A stretch of 64,000 bases of DNA from Leptoclinus maculatus (Eukaryota; Chordata; Actinopteri; Perciformes; Stichaeidae). The translations under genes and the position numbers were made by a program. A model generated the notes under the pieces. The model saw only the letters and a program-made list of their open reading frames with translations, was not told the DNA's origin and ran no database searches. The stretch covers positions 3,053,799 to 3,117,798 of the forward strand of contig JAVDOI010000008.1 in the NCBI GenBank assembly GCA_032191485.1. Direction: 5' to 3'. Below, piece by piece: positions 11,366-64,000 of the stretch (position 1 is the first letter of the stretch; each line of letters starts with the position of its first letter).

Positions 11366-12287
11366 ACAAACAGAAAACGGATGCAATTGCATTAACCCTT
11401 AGGGACCCTCTTTTTTAGGGGGGATTAATTAACTCTCATAAGTTGTTGCAGCAATTTTTGTGTTGATACCATTTGTTACACAGATTTGGTGCTGAATTTA
11501 TCTTATTTGTTATAAATCACTGAATTGATGAAAATAATCACAAATCCTTCTAAAACACCACAGTAAGACACCAAGACTTTGAGAAACACCGTAGAGAAAT
11601 CCATGCTGTGATTTTTTTTTAATTGCTGCCCTTTTATTCCTTTGTTTAATTACATAGTGTAAATGTGGCAGGATGAATGACACAAGTGACAAAACTCATG
11701 CTTGTCATATTAATGTGTGCAATAATATTAAAGTATTAGTAGCATTTAAAAAAAACTGTATTGTCAATATACCTAGGAAAGTAATTCATCCTTTGAATTC
11801 TCGCAAAAATTTAGCCTAACTTCCTAATTCCTAATCAATGCTTTGTTAAATAGAAATGTATTTACAGATGAATATTGTAAATCTAGTAATTACTATCACA
11901 AATTCAACTCAAATTGATGTTATTTAAAACAATTTGTAAATCACCTTCAGCAAGCTGAATGTGTGCAGACAGTGAACTTTAACTTTACAACAAAAATACA
12001 TGAGTATATCCTTTTAAAATGTCTTATTTCACATGGGTATGTATATCTTCTCCATGAATCAGTGTCACTTCTTAATATTGGGTTGGGTTGCAGTTTGCTA
12101 ACTCCTCTTTGGTGCTAAGCATGCAAATCCAGCAGCATCCCCCTATTAACACCCAAGAACCAACTCACATGAAGTACGGGCTGCAGTTGCAGAGGATGAC
12201 CTTGTGCACAGGAAACTCAACGTTGTCCACTCTGATCACCGCGTCACAAAGCTGTTGTTCCACACGGAGCTTATTAAAAACAGACAT
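7811..12287 (-). CDS. klhl10: Kelch-like protein 10 (KLHL10-type) complete gene, five coding exons
   Basis: Exons 12169-12287, 10762-11242, 9086-9691, 8783-8932 and 7811-8158 join in frame with GT-AG introns to give 567 residues. Domains: BTB about residues 1-105, BACK about 112-215, and six kelch repeats from about residue 261 to 555, each marked by a GG doublet (GGR, GGC, GGN, GGF, GGF, GGS) with the usual spaced Trp. The sequence resembles mammalian KLHL10 throughout, for example the PLTRPRLP segment before the first blade and the near-identical sixth-blade motif VVDDRLFVAGG. KLHL10 is a CUL3 ubiquitin-ligase substrate adaptor expressed in post-meiotic male germ cells and needed for male fertility in mammals. 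The ATG at 12287 is the only Met in its open stretch, and the protein starts about 37 residues later than human KLHL10. Teleosts carry more than one klhl10 copy; which paralogue this is cannot be told here. Confidence 0.9.
8783..8932 (-). CDS. klhl10: klhl10-like exon 4, kelch repeat 4
   Basis: Fifty codons, phase 0 at both ends, acceptor ctctccag and donor GCA|GTAAGTAC. Encodes VYICGGFDGREYLSTAECYN through VIAYADCVFA (residues 403-452). Confidence 0.9.
9086..9691 (-). CDS. klhl10: klhl10-like exon 3, end of BACK and kelch repeats 1-3
   Basis: 202 codons, phase 0 at both ends, acceptor cgtgtag and donor AAG|GTGGGTGG. Residues 201-402 start VRLAVTSLEDIADSM, finish the BACK domain, then the PLTRPRLPPAILLAVGG linker into the first three kelch blades. 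Confidence 0.9.
10762..11242 (-). CDS. klhl10: klhl10-like exon 2, most of BTB and BACK
   Basis: Acceptor ctaacag, donor AAC|GTAAGTGA. The first base completes codon 40. It encodes the second half of the BTB fold (VFDIPNVSPDIMKLIIQFAY) and most of BACK (DNA for LDPENCIGIWRLTD and on). Splicing makes residue 40 isoleucine (ATA), where human KLHL10 has arginine before ALF. Confidence 0.9.
11304..11362. repeat. (AAT)n/(AT)n microsatellite
   Basis: A short run of TAA triplets grading into about 20 AT dinucleotides, in klhl10-like intron 1 roughly 60 bp upstream of the exon 2 acceptor on the minus strand. Confidence 0.9.
12169..12287 (-). CDS. klhl10: klhl10-like exon 1, start codon and first half of BTB
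   Basis: ATG at 12287 with A at -3, 39 codons plus two bases to donor AT|GTGAGTTG. Encodes MSVFNKLRVEQQLCDAVIRV and the HKVILCNCSPYF BTB core. The frame stays open for about 20 codons upstream without another Met, so a further 5' coding exon cannot be excluded. Confidence 0.8.
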
Positions 12288-12341
12288 CTTTGCTTTAAGT
12301 ATGAGGACTTCTGACTCCTGACTTTCAACAACTGTCTCTAG

Positions 12342-12347
12342 TTATAA
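12342..12347 (-). promoter_or_regulatory. TATA-like element upstream of the KLHL10-like ATG
   Basis: Minus-strand CACTTATAACT lies about 55 nt before the start codon. If functional, transcription would begin near 12315 and the 5'UTR would be about 30 nt. Motif-only evidence. Confidence 0.25.
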
Positions 12348-12397
12348 GTGACCCTTCTGCACCACAGTTCATGACAGAATTCTAGAATGGACTATTA

Positions 12398-12405
12398 TGA
12401 CATCA
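12398..12405 (-). promoter_or_regulatory. CRE-like site (one mismatch) upstream of the KLHL10-like gene
   Basis: The minus strand reads TGATGTCA, one mismatch from the cAMP-response element TGACGTCA, about 110 bp before the ATG. Spermatid genes are often driven by CREM from CRE variants near a TATA element, so the position is suggestive only. Confidence 0.22.
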
Positions 12406-13096
12406 GAGAATGATGAGCCACCATTCCAATGACAAGTTCTGAAAAAAAGCATTCTATGATGACAGTTTTTGCTGTAATGCACATTCATCTAATCAAATTG
12501 TACTGTAGTGGGTTGTGTTAAGGCAATCCCCTAAACACAAGCAAGGTGTTTAACACAACCCAGGTGTGGCAATGTTTTGTATAGCTGCTAATTCACAGAC
12601 ATGCAATGTTGCTCTGAAACACTTAAGAACCCTAACATCTATGCATAAAATGAATGTTATGAGATTGCCAGAAGCTGTTTCACTGTTTCACCTTGAACTT
12701 TGACTTTATTTCTGGCATTGTTGTCAAGACAATGACACCACGAAGCTATCCTTAAGTAAAATCCTTCTACTGTTTGCACTTTTAACTATTCTACATACAA
12801 TAAAATAAATGAATAATAAAAATCCTTTTGCAGGATTATTCTCTGGGCTGTGTATAGAGTGCTTCCACATCATGACTTTCCACAGCATAAAAATCACAAA
12901 TAAGCATAAGATAATTTTAATTTCAAACCCATTCTTAAATAACGTTTTCACTACGGCAGTCTCTAACAGGGTGCACATGTTTCTGCTCACAACACGGGTC
13001 TGTATTACAATACTTATTGGCATTAGTAATAACATATAAAACTAAATTTCACTCTTCAAATTGCTTTACTTTTAACAAATTACAAACGTTTTCTAC
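12406..13096. other. Intergenic DNA between the KLHL10-like and THSD7A genes
   Basis: AT-rich, with no recognised gene or repeat in this part; presumably 5' flank of the KLHL10-like gene. Confidence 0.5.
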
Positions 13097-13161
13097 CTTT
13101 GTCTGCTGCCCGTTGGCATCGGTAACATGGATTTCAGGCGAGCTAATCAGCTCCTTCCAAT
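13097..13161 (-). CDS. Unassigned exon-like segment, 21 codons
   Basis: A minus-strand segment with a strong acceptor (cgttttttag) and a usable donor (AAG|GTAGAAAA) encodes WKELISSPEIHVTDANGQ plus three more residues (QTK), a natural-looking peptide. Phase at the 3' end is 0. It could join in frame to a possible acceptor just upstream of klhl10-like exon 1 (…agtcag|GAGTCA, about 12318), extending that protein N-terminally, but human KLHL10 has no matching sequence and that acceptor has a poor pyrimidine tract. It may instead be a stray exon of another gene. Confidence 0.3.
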
Positions 13162-13559
13162 CTAAAAAACGTTATTTCAGACTTTTGTCATCTATTAATT
13201 AGTAGTACTAATCAATATTATTGCAGCTTCCTTGTTAAATGATATTTGATTGAGTCAGTAATTTGTCTTACAGGATCTGAATATGAAAAGTTCATTGTTC
13301 ATTAAAAGTTGTTTAATGAAACCCAGAACCTGTTTATTAACTACAGTGTATTGACCATTTTAAATGACTATAGCATGAAACTTGTTGTGCTTTGACACAT
13401 GCATTTGAAGACAAATACTGAGGTCATAGATCTTATCTCATAAAGTTATTGCACAACTTAATTTGGCTTTTCATGTGTGCATGCTTCCACAGCACAGAAC
13501 CTAACCCCAGACATTAATGAACTGGCAGCCAAGAAAAGATGCCAAACATCTGGCTCTGG

Positions 13560-13698
13560 TACATATGCATAAAAAAATGTAGCCTATTTCTTTTTGTCCA
13601 ATATCCCTTCTATTTATTAAATGTTGACCCTATCTGGCCCTCAACGTTGTCCCAATTTTTTATTTTGGCCCTCTCTGTGATTGAGTTTGACACCCCTG
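13560..13698 (-). mobile_element. hAT-like DNA transposon end (CAGGGGTGTCAAACTC)
   Basis: Read on the minus strand the segment begins CAGGGGTGTCAAACTCAATC followed by AGGGCCAAAA, the terminal signature of a widespread vertebrate non-autonomous DNA element. The far end is not resolved. Confidence 0.5.
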
Positions 13699-13936
13699 CA
13701 CTAAGAAGTATAATCAGTGCCTGATGTGTTATTCATCTGTGCCACAGAGCATAAAATAGAGCATAAAATAGTCCCCAACGAATTCAGTCAAATTCATTTT
13801 AGACTCTTAAATATCAGAATCAATAATCCAGAGACAGACGAACACATCGTTGATATCTTTTCATGGGATTTGTTGACAATAAAGAAAATATGTAAGCAAA
13901 CACAAGCCGTGTCCTATGATGCCAGTTTTAAACATT

Positions 13937-13942
13937 TTTATT
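13937..13942 (-). terminator. thsd7a: Candidate polyadenylation signal of thsd7a
   Basis: Minus-strand AATAAA. Other TTTATT hexamers on the plus strand (for example near 14026) are alternatives, so the 3' end is uncertain. Confidence 0.4.
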
Positions 13943-15463
13943 AACGTGTTCAGCTCTCTTGTGAACATATAAAGAAAATTACAAAAAAATGTCTTTCTGT
14001 GTGTTTACAACCGTGTTATTGTTTATTGTCAGTAATTCTTCCCATACATGTAAACAACCTGTACACAAACGGCTGAGCCTTTCGTCTTTTCTTCTTTACG
14101 TTTTTTTTTTTTTTTCTTCATAACATACAACTTGCATCATGATCACAACAATCAGCAATATCACACACCCACTTCGCAATATTCAAACTAAACATTTTTC
14201 TGTGCAATACAAAATAAATGTACACATACTTAGATTTTTTTTTTCTCCAAAAAAATAAAAAAATTGCTGATATTTACAAAATCCCACAACAACAAAAAAG
14301 TAAACATTCTCCACACCAGTTTACGTTGAACTCAGCGGAAGCGTGTCCTCTTATTGTTATTAACGTGTTGTATCATTTCTTTGTACAGATCTTTTTTTTT
14401 TTTAAATCTATATTTGACTTTCATGTCGTGACTGAAAAAACGATAGAGCACCTAAGATACGGATTACTACGTGAACACGTTTTTAAAAACTCAGAGGTAT
14501 ACTTCGCTAAGTGACCCCAAAAGAAAATGTAGTTTTCTTTATGTGTACATGTAATATAATGTGCCCCATTCAAGTATTAATACTCTATTACAGGACTGTT
14601 AGTATTTAGTGATCGTCAGTAAGGCAGAAATGACATTTGCAAAGACATGAATAGTTAAAATGTATTGTTCTTTCTTTTTCTTTAATTGCTGCAAAAGTTT
14701 CAGTTTTTCCACGATGGTAAACAAAAGTAGAGATTTTGAATTTAATCTGAATTTTTTATGGGTAAAAAATAACTTTAAAAGCCGGCGATTCATTAAATAA
14801 AGTCCCCTGCTGATATCATAGTTAAATCTTTAATCTGATCTGGGGCAGGAATAAAAGTGAGAACACCAGACAAAACCTACAAACCACACAAGGTACTTTA
14901 CTACAACCCAAAACAAAATCAGTTGTGAGAAATCAAATCTATACATATATTCACTTGAGATCCACATCTGTTCTGTAGAATGCGACGTTGTTTTTTTCTT
15001 TGAGTGTTGGTGGCTGTTCCTCTGCTCTGTGGGAGAGGCAGTGTTTTATGGCAAGAGAAGGTAGAAGTCACATGTGTGCATATCATGCTGCACTAATATA
15101 GTGCAATGTAGAGCCTGAAACAACAAGAGGGTGGAGGCAGAGAGGCTGTAGTTTCCATAAACGACTCCATCAGCATCGTACAGATCTGTTTATCCCACAA
15201 ACACAGGCCTGTGTGCATCTAAGTCAAGCAAAAAAGGAGAAGAAATGCCTCCCTTTTGTTCGGAGACCGTAGAAGAGATTTGAGTCAAAACCCAGTTGAG
15301 GATTGAGGGAAAAAAGGAATCCAAACCTTTTTATGGAGATTTTCCTCTCCCTCCTCCTCTCCCCCGCGGTGACTTTTGGCAACGTACGAACCGTCAGAGC
15401 ATCCTAAGCCTCCAGCTACTCAGCATTTTTAGGGACAAGCGGAAAAGCGTGGGAGGGGGGGAA

Positions 15464-15484
15464 GGGGGGGGGGGGGGGGGGGGG
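15464..15484. repeat. Poly-G homopolymer
   Basis: About 21 G in a row after a shorter interrupted G stretch; a C-run within the probable thsd7a 3'UTR on the transcript strand. Confidence 0.9.
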
Positions 15485-15826
15485 TTGGAGCTTCAGAAGA
15501 CAGACTGAGAGTCTGTCTTCTGCATCCAGACTCCTGTAGCTGAATCTCTTCTTTTAAGTGGATGAGGAAAAAAAAAAGGCATTTCATTGAACACGGTGGA
15601 GGTCACGAAGGCTCTTGCAAAAGAAAATACTTTAGAAAGGGTGATTGAATGGAGCTCTACTTGGAATGGATAAACCCCACCACCGTCTCTGCCGTAAAGA
15701 GGATTTTCTGTAAATGTCTCCGCTCTGCTCACGCTGCAAACATCCGTGTCCCCCTCCCTGTGACGGCGTGATGGAGTGGGTCTCCTGTGAACAGGCGAAG
15801 TGCTCGGCGAAGCGCCTCCCGGAGGA

Positions 15827-58366
<42,540 letters not shown>

Positions 58367-58379
58367 CTGGGCAACGGAG

Positions 58380-58404
58380 AACACACACACACACACACAC
58401 ACAC
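58380..58404. repeat. (CA)n microsatellite near an acceptor
   Basis: About 12 CA; a (UG)n tract ending about 13 nt upstream of the acceptor of the exon at 58251-58366. Confidence 0.95.
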
Positions 58405-58904
58405 AGTGAAGTAACACTGCCGGGAACTCTTTACACAAACACTAAAACCACAACAGCTAGTGGTCTGAAAACCTCAAAAGGCACAAAAAATACTGAATTC
58501 TGTTGATATACAGCAGTTGCTCATTTGTTACACAGTTATTATGACTCATGAGCCATGGTGAAAGCATCAGACTACAAGGAAAGTGCTCTTTTTGATTTGG
58601 ATTTCTGCTCATTTTAAAGCAGCACTTATTTTTTTATTTGTATTTATTTTTGTCTGGTTTCCTCGTCTAAAATCACAAGCGAGTGGAGCAGCGAGGTCCT
58701 GTAATGTTGCCCTGTGTGCTCAGACTTTACCACCTACAGGAAGCAGCACTTTAACACTTTAGCGTGTGCTGTGGAGCAAGAGGTGCCGGCAACATGCAGT
58801 CAGAGAAAAGAAACACCAGTGTTTGTGTAAGCCACCGCACACCGAGACCATAAAATATGCCATCATGGATCTGTATTTACTGTGATTTTATGTTGGTCTA
58901 GTCT

Positions 58905-59140
58905 GTACACACATCTACTTTATGTCTGTCTGTCCTGAGAGAGGGATCCCTTCTCTGTTGCTCTTTCTAAAGGTTTCTTCCCTCTTCTTCCCTATTAAAG
59001 GGTTTTTTGGGGAGTTTTTCCTTGTCAGAACCGACGGTCTAAAGATAGAGGGGCTTGTATGTTGAACAGAATGTAAAGCCCCTTCAGGCACATGTGTCCT
59101 TTGTGATATTGGGCTGTAGATATCAAAATTACTTGACTGG
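58905..59140 (+). repeat. Dispersed teleost repeat, 3'-tail type (second copy)
   Basis: Contains TTTCTTCCCTCTTCTTCC, GTTTTTTGGGGAGTTTTTCC, GAATGTAAAGCCCCTTCAGG and TTTGTGATATTGGGCTGTAG. The right part parallels 20262-20374. Confidence 0.65.
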
Positions 59141-59279
59141 CAACACGTTTCCGTCAGCTCTCTCTGATACCTATTCGTTATAAAAGCACATTATTTATAT
59201 GTGCTGCGTGTGTGGTACAACTGTGGTTGAACTGTTCCCAAAGTGAGAGAAAGTCGAACTAATAGCCTTTTCCCTCCAA

Positions 59280-59435
59280 CATCAACTGACATATTTTATG
59301 TTGTAGAACAAAAAGTTAAAATCCCTGAAGCTTGTTCTAACCACAGACCAAAAATACATGAAAAGAAGGCTTTGACTTTGAAACCTGAGGTGCAAAAGTG
59401 CTGATCCCTTTCTGGGTTTTAGGACTCAGCAGACG
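59280..59435 (+). repeat. Dispersed repeat copy 2 (partner at 33480-33660)
   Basis: Direct-orientation relative of 33480-33660, sharing ordered short blocks; diverged. Confidence 0.5.
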
Positions 59436-62400
59436 TATATGTTCGACGTTCACTTGAGACCGATGGAAAATCATTCATCACAGGACATTTATTCTTGCAA
59501 GAAGGAGACAGAGTTGATTCACATACTGAATGTACATCAAGGCCGCTCAGAGGTCTGACTCTGAGTCACTTGTGTATATATACTTCAAAACAAATGCAAT
59601 GATTTGGCACAGGATTGGTTTACGATGAGGTCTTCGCCACAGAAGGTGACACACACAAAATGGCGTCCACGCCGTGTAGTCTAAGAAGAGTGTCTGCAAC
59701 TTCACTTGAGCATTTGTTCTGGCACAAAGGTCACTTTCTCGTAATCAGGAAGTTCGGGTCATAACATAGCTCTGTGTCCATCTTAACGCCTCTACAGTCC
59801 TTATTATCATTCCAATCCAGGACCTGCTGCTGAGAAGCCATAAACGTTCACGTGAGGACACCAGACTTTATAAGCACACATATTATAATTAGTCATTTAG
59901 ATTTTGACCCCAACAGGTGGTTACTTCTTTTTTAAACCATTTACTTAATCGGTCTTTAATACTCTTAAACCAGAGTCTGTGATTGTTGAAACAATGGAAA
60001 GACTTAAAAAGACGGTTTCATTTTGTGTCTGTCGAGTTTAAAGTGAAGTGGGTTTCAATGATCAGCGAGTTAAAGTTACTGTCTGACTGGAGACTGGTGG
60101 CTTTGAGGAGAGCGTATTAATGGGTGTTTTGTACGTTAATAAATGATCATAATTGTCCAAATCCCTGTTGATTTTATTCATCACATAATCAGTTCACTGT
60201 TAACCTTTGGTGCAGCATCATACTGTAATCAGGCGTGTTGGTAAACAGGAGTGTGATACAGTATCATTTTAAACAATATTTACAATACGCTGTGCGATTT
60301 GTGGCTCCTGAACTTCTGAGAACACTTTTGGAGCTCTGCTGCAGCTTTAACTGAAATACGGACGCGCCACCGAAACTAAAAGATCACCCAGGCCCCAATG
60401 ACTTTCTTATATATGTACCGATAGCACAGTGGCTGCTCGGGATATAAACCATGTTTTAAGGCTTTAATAAATATCACTGTAGAGGTTTGGCACGCCAACC
60501 ATCTGGGTATTGCTTGAATGCAGAATGTAATTATTCTAGGCACAATCTAGGGCAATAAAAACTGATGAAAACCTTCGTAATCACATCCAGTTTACGACTG
60601 ATGTATGCCATCTGGCTCGCGCTGCTTGAAAGATATAGAGAGGAGGTGGTCCTCTCCCCCAACAGAACAATGTGGGCGTCACGGGAAATGTTAAGCAAGT
60701 CTACATGAGGGTGATTCACATTTATTTCTGTACGCTGAGGAAACTGCAACACAGATTATAGGAGCAGCCTCAGCGTAGAAACTCTTGTTTTAACTGGATT
60801 CTGCTATCAGTGAGTGGTAATCCTATTGATGGCACAAAGTAGGGAGGGGGGGGGTCAAGCCGAGGTTTTTAGAACAATGGTTATCATGGATAATCTTCAA
60901 CCATCTAAGCACCTCAGGTCCCCCCCGTGCATATCACCAGGCGACGATAAAGAGTCGAGATAGACCTGCTGGAAGACTTCTTGTAATCTGCGACACCGGT
61001 CTCACAGCGGGACGATGCCGTCCTGTTTCCTCATCCTATGGCGGACGATCATCTGAGTCAGGTTTAATGGTGCTAAGAATGAGCGTTCTCCTCTGGGCGC
61101 CCCGGTACTCGTTAGCGTGGTGTTATCAGGGAAAGTGATAGTGAGCCTCGCAGGGAAAATGTAATAATGCAACAGCGACGCGAGGAGAGATTTATTTTTA
61201 ATACCAATGGACAGAGTTAAATCCCTCTCGAGCGGAGCAAATCCTCTGGTGTCTTCATACGAGTGAACGGCCCCCAGGAAAAAAAAAAACGGATGCCGGC
61301 TGCAGCAGAGGGAGGACACATTTACATTTTCAGCCTTCAGCGGTTCATTCACGTCCATAAAGAAGTGAATGAACAGGTGTCTAGCTGGAGGACACTTCAA
61401 CAGGATCCACCCCATGAACCGGAGACTGCAGAACAGTCTCCATACTACACCTCAGCGCTAACCAGGATTTATTTTGATCAAGTTATATAAATATAAACTG
61501 CAGCATCTACAGTCTGTGGGGATCCATGGAGCTCTTTATCAAGGGAACCCTGGCAGAGAATGCGGCGCGAAGACACAAATAAACCTGCAATTTGCAAGAT
61601 CTAAACACAACCAAAGTGTATATGGAACAGATGGAGAAGCTATTCATTTCACGAGCGAACCAACAAACAGCAGGCCGATACCAAAACCTGCAGTTGCATT
61701 GAAGCAAATTATTTAAGACTCAGAAAAGCAAAATGAAACACAACTTTTTATTTAGCTTAGTCACAAGTTCATCCTTTAACAGCTTGGATTCATATCGATC
61801 GGCCTCAAACGACTTCACTGAGCTCCACAAAACCCTGGGAAACCCTGAACTAATATCTGAAAATCTGGGGACATTAAAATTTCATATCAAACAATGTAAA
61901 GCAGATTTTCTTGGGCTTGTTATCGTTGCAAGTGATCCCTAACATCTCCTGCAAAGTGTTTTGCTTTTGTTAATTGACTTGTACATGTCGTACATGACAC
62001 ATATTTCGTATTTCTTCTGCTTATTGATTCCTTGAGAATTCCCCTCCGGCTTTGAGACATCATGAGGGATCAGAGGCAGAGCTGGTACATGATGTGACTC
62101 CGAGAGCTCTTTGACAAAGAGGGGATTAAACCTTTGACCTTGTTAATATCCCTCCGCCACAATTTACCACTCGTGTAAGATCTGGAAAGTACACGGGCAA
62201 TAAAACAATATCCCTATTTAGATAAAACACCGGAGTTATACGGCTTGACTTTGGCCTTTTGATCCAGGCGGAACACGCTCTGAATACCAAGCTAGAGGAC
62301 GAACAGACTCATCTCTGAAGTGCCTATTTCACCTTCTCAGCGTTCCCTCTTCACTTACACACAAACACAAGCAAACGTCCTCACGAGGAAACAACAGCAA

Positions 62401-62582
62401 TGCTCGTTGGTCTAAATGCCAAAAAGCACTTGTGCTGGCTGAGGAGGGCCTTCTTGTGCTTATGAATTATGATTGAGCAAACAAAGACACATGACTTTGA
62501 GACAGAGCATGGTGTCTCCTTCGTGCGGCTATGAGCACCATCTTTCTCTACTCTTAACCAAGTATGTGTTCTGCTTAATCTA

Positions 62583-62795
62583 GGGCTGCACAATTAATCA
62601 GAAATCACAGATTTCCAATTCGCATGAGGCGCAATATTTGTTAAAAGGTAAAAATGTGTCAAAATACTGTTTTAAATTAAATATTGTCGTCCTGACCTAC
62701 ACATCATATTCTACAGATCCCTGCAAAAATCACACCATAAGCATTTTAATATGATTTTCAAAATAATTGCTATTTCTTTTTAAATCATGCAGCCC
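62583..62795. mobile_element. MITE-like repeat with GGGCTGCA ends
   Basis: Begins GGGCTGCACAATTAATC and ends ATCATGCAGCCC, i.e. imperfect inverted termini around a 213-bp AT-rich core. A familiar teleost non-autonomous DNA repeat type. Confidence 0.6.
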
Positions 62796-63164
62796 AAGCC
62801 TAAACCTAACCGAACCCCAGTGGACCGACCGTTCAACAGTCCCAGACATTAGTTTTTGTAACGGACATTTTGACACTGATGTCCTGTCGAGTGGCATCAG
62901 ATCAGAAAATGCCTCTAGAGGTCATTTCTTTTATTAAAGCTGCAGATGACAGCTACGCTTGTAGGTGGCTCTAAATGGTTATTACCATCTAGTCAAAAAT
63001 AACATTTTGCAATTTCAATCACAGCGAAATGACTTATTTTCGTCAAAGGCTTCTAACTCAAAGTTGGGTTCCAGAAACCTATAGGGGTCATTTCTTATTC
63101 CAGTTGAATTTTGAGAAACACCTTTAGCCATTATTATTTATTAAGAAACATTAGAACACTATAC

Positions 63165-63440
63165 CCCCTTGTACGCTGGCTTTCTGTTAACTTTGGGATT
63201 GAATTTAAAATCGGTCTAACTACTTCATAACGTATTTACACAATTCGGCTCCATCGTATATATCAGTGAGTTCAGTGAGGGCCTCTCAGATCAAGGGAAC
63301 AAGGGCTCCTGGTTGTGCACTGCCCAAAGATCAGAGACCGAGCTGATGAAACATTCTACCTCTGAAGGTTAGAGAACTCTGTTGAGTTTAATAAAGAAGA
63401 CTGTAAACCAGCTCTCTCTGAACTTCTACAAGCATTGTCT
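63165..63440 (+). mobile_element. Decayed non-LTR retrotransposon (L2/Rex-like) ORF2 3' end
   Basis: Broken reading frames contain WLSVNFGIEFKIGLTT, RIYQ and LRSREQGLLVV, which parallel the C-terminal ORF2 motifs HWLPVxFRIEFKI and LRSSxQGLLxVP of fish LINEs. Several stops and frameshifts; a dead fragment. Confidence 0.55.
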
Positions 63441-63540
63441 ATGTCTTTAGGATTCCACCATTAAAAAGTCATCCTATTAAAGGCTGTTTGTCAGAATCGA
63501 TGCCTCTGGCGAACACCAAGCAGGTATTCTTGGCTTGTTT

Positions 63541-63690
63541 TTTCCGGCCACTCTTCCATAAAGCCCCGCTCTGCGGCGCGTAGGCTTAAAGTGGTCTTAT
63601 GGACACTCCGATCTACGCAGTGGAGCTTTGTAGCTCCTTCAGGTTCATCTTCGGTCCCTTTGTTGCTTCTCTGATTAATGCCCTCCTATC
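63541..63690 (-). pseudogene. Tc1/mariner transposase fragment, broken
   Basis: The minus-strand translation shows RALIREATKGPKMNLKELQ, then stop codons where the HTH region should continue, and a terminal ALWKSGR piece like the Tc1 'GLYGR' motif. Only part of the DNA-binding region remains. Confidence 0.55.
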
Positions 63691-64000
63691 CTGCTGTTAC
63701 TTTTGTTTCTCTCGTTGAAGGTTTTGTTGTGGTCCCCTAGTCTCTCCATTACGTAATGAATGGACTCAACGGTGCTCCGTTAGATCACGTGACAGATCAT
63801 GTCTTGATCAAATCAAGTCAGACTGTGTGTGGAGCAACGTGTGCTCGTATTCCCTGCAGTGATTTTACTCACTAAAACTATATGTTGATAGCTAAATATA
63901 TATATATATACGCACAGCATATTAGAAGCTATCAAAGGAAACTAGTGACGCTCTGTTGTGCCATTCTTTAACGTTATTTGGTGTTATCCTGGATCTCTAC

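Larger units (their letters stand above)
13920..15826 (-). other. thsd7a: Probable 3'UTR of thsd7a
   Basis: The region after the stop at 15827-15829 is AT-rich with T/A runs and no recognised gene. The first convincing end is AATAAA at 13937-13942 followed by a plausible cleavage region, making a 1.9 kb 3'UTR. Contains a G-run at 15464-15484. Confidence 0.5.
58405..64000 (-). other. thsd7a upstream intron, continuing past the window
   Basis: No exon matching the preceding THSD7A segment was found. The stretch contains dispersed repeats at 58905-59140 and 59280-59435, a G-run near 60847, a MITE-like element at 62583-62795, and LINE and Tc1 remnants at 63165-63690. Confidence 0.65.

Overview
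This window looks like teleost (ray-finned fish, probably percomorph) nuclear DNA. It has vertebrate genes split by short GT-AG introns, dense (CA)n/(GT)n microsatellites and long G/C homopolymers, and several dispersed repeats of types I recognise from percomorph genomes. No prokaryotic, plasmid or viral gene organisation is visible.

The main content is two genes on the minus strand in tandem. (1) Positions 58366 down to 15827 carry the last 20 coding exons of an orthologue of THSD7A (thrombospondin type-1 domain-containing 7A). I rebuilt them exon by exon. Every intron is GT-AG and every codon phase joins, giving 912 residues that end in the family's transmembrane helix and short cytoplasmic tail. 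The 5' half of the gene lies beyond position 64000. The 3'UTR probably ends near 13920. (2) Positions 12287 down to 7811 carry a complete five-exon kelch-like gene of the KLHL10 type (BTB, BACK, six kelch repeats, 567 residues), with a very short 3'UTR. The roughly 1.6 kb between the two genes holds a hAT-like repeat end and one small unassigned exon-like segment.

Left of 7.7 kb I see no complete gene. There are two signal-peptide-like first exons facing each other (plus strand 3806-3907, minus strand 4222-4275, the latter with a TATA box). They are bracketed by a perfect 156-bp inverted duplication (2464-2619 and 5902-6057).

The introns carry a decayed integrase-bearing DNA transposon with terminal inverted repeats flanked by CCGG (23996-25042), a 12-bp minisatellite, MITE-like elements, LINE and Tc1 remnants and many microsatellites. 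Points most worth a second look: loss of what should be one disulfide pair (first and fifth cysteines) in a single TSP1 domain of the THSD7A protein; a 6-nt microexon; and (UG)n tracts abutting several splice sites, one about 227 nt long and ending 3 nt before the acceptor AG.

Functionally the two genes are unrelated. THSD7A is a large cell-surface glycoprotein of endothelium, neurons and podocytes. KLHL10 is a CUL3 ubiquitin-ligase substrate adaptor used in spermatids. Their adjacency shows shared orientation but no evident common pathway.
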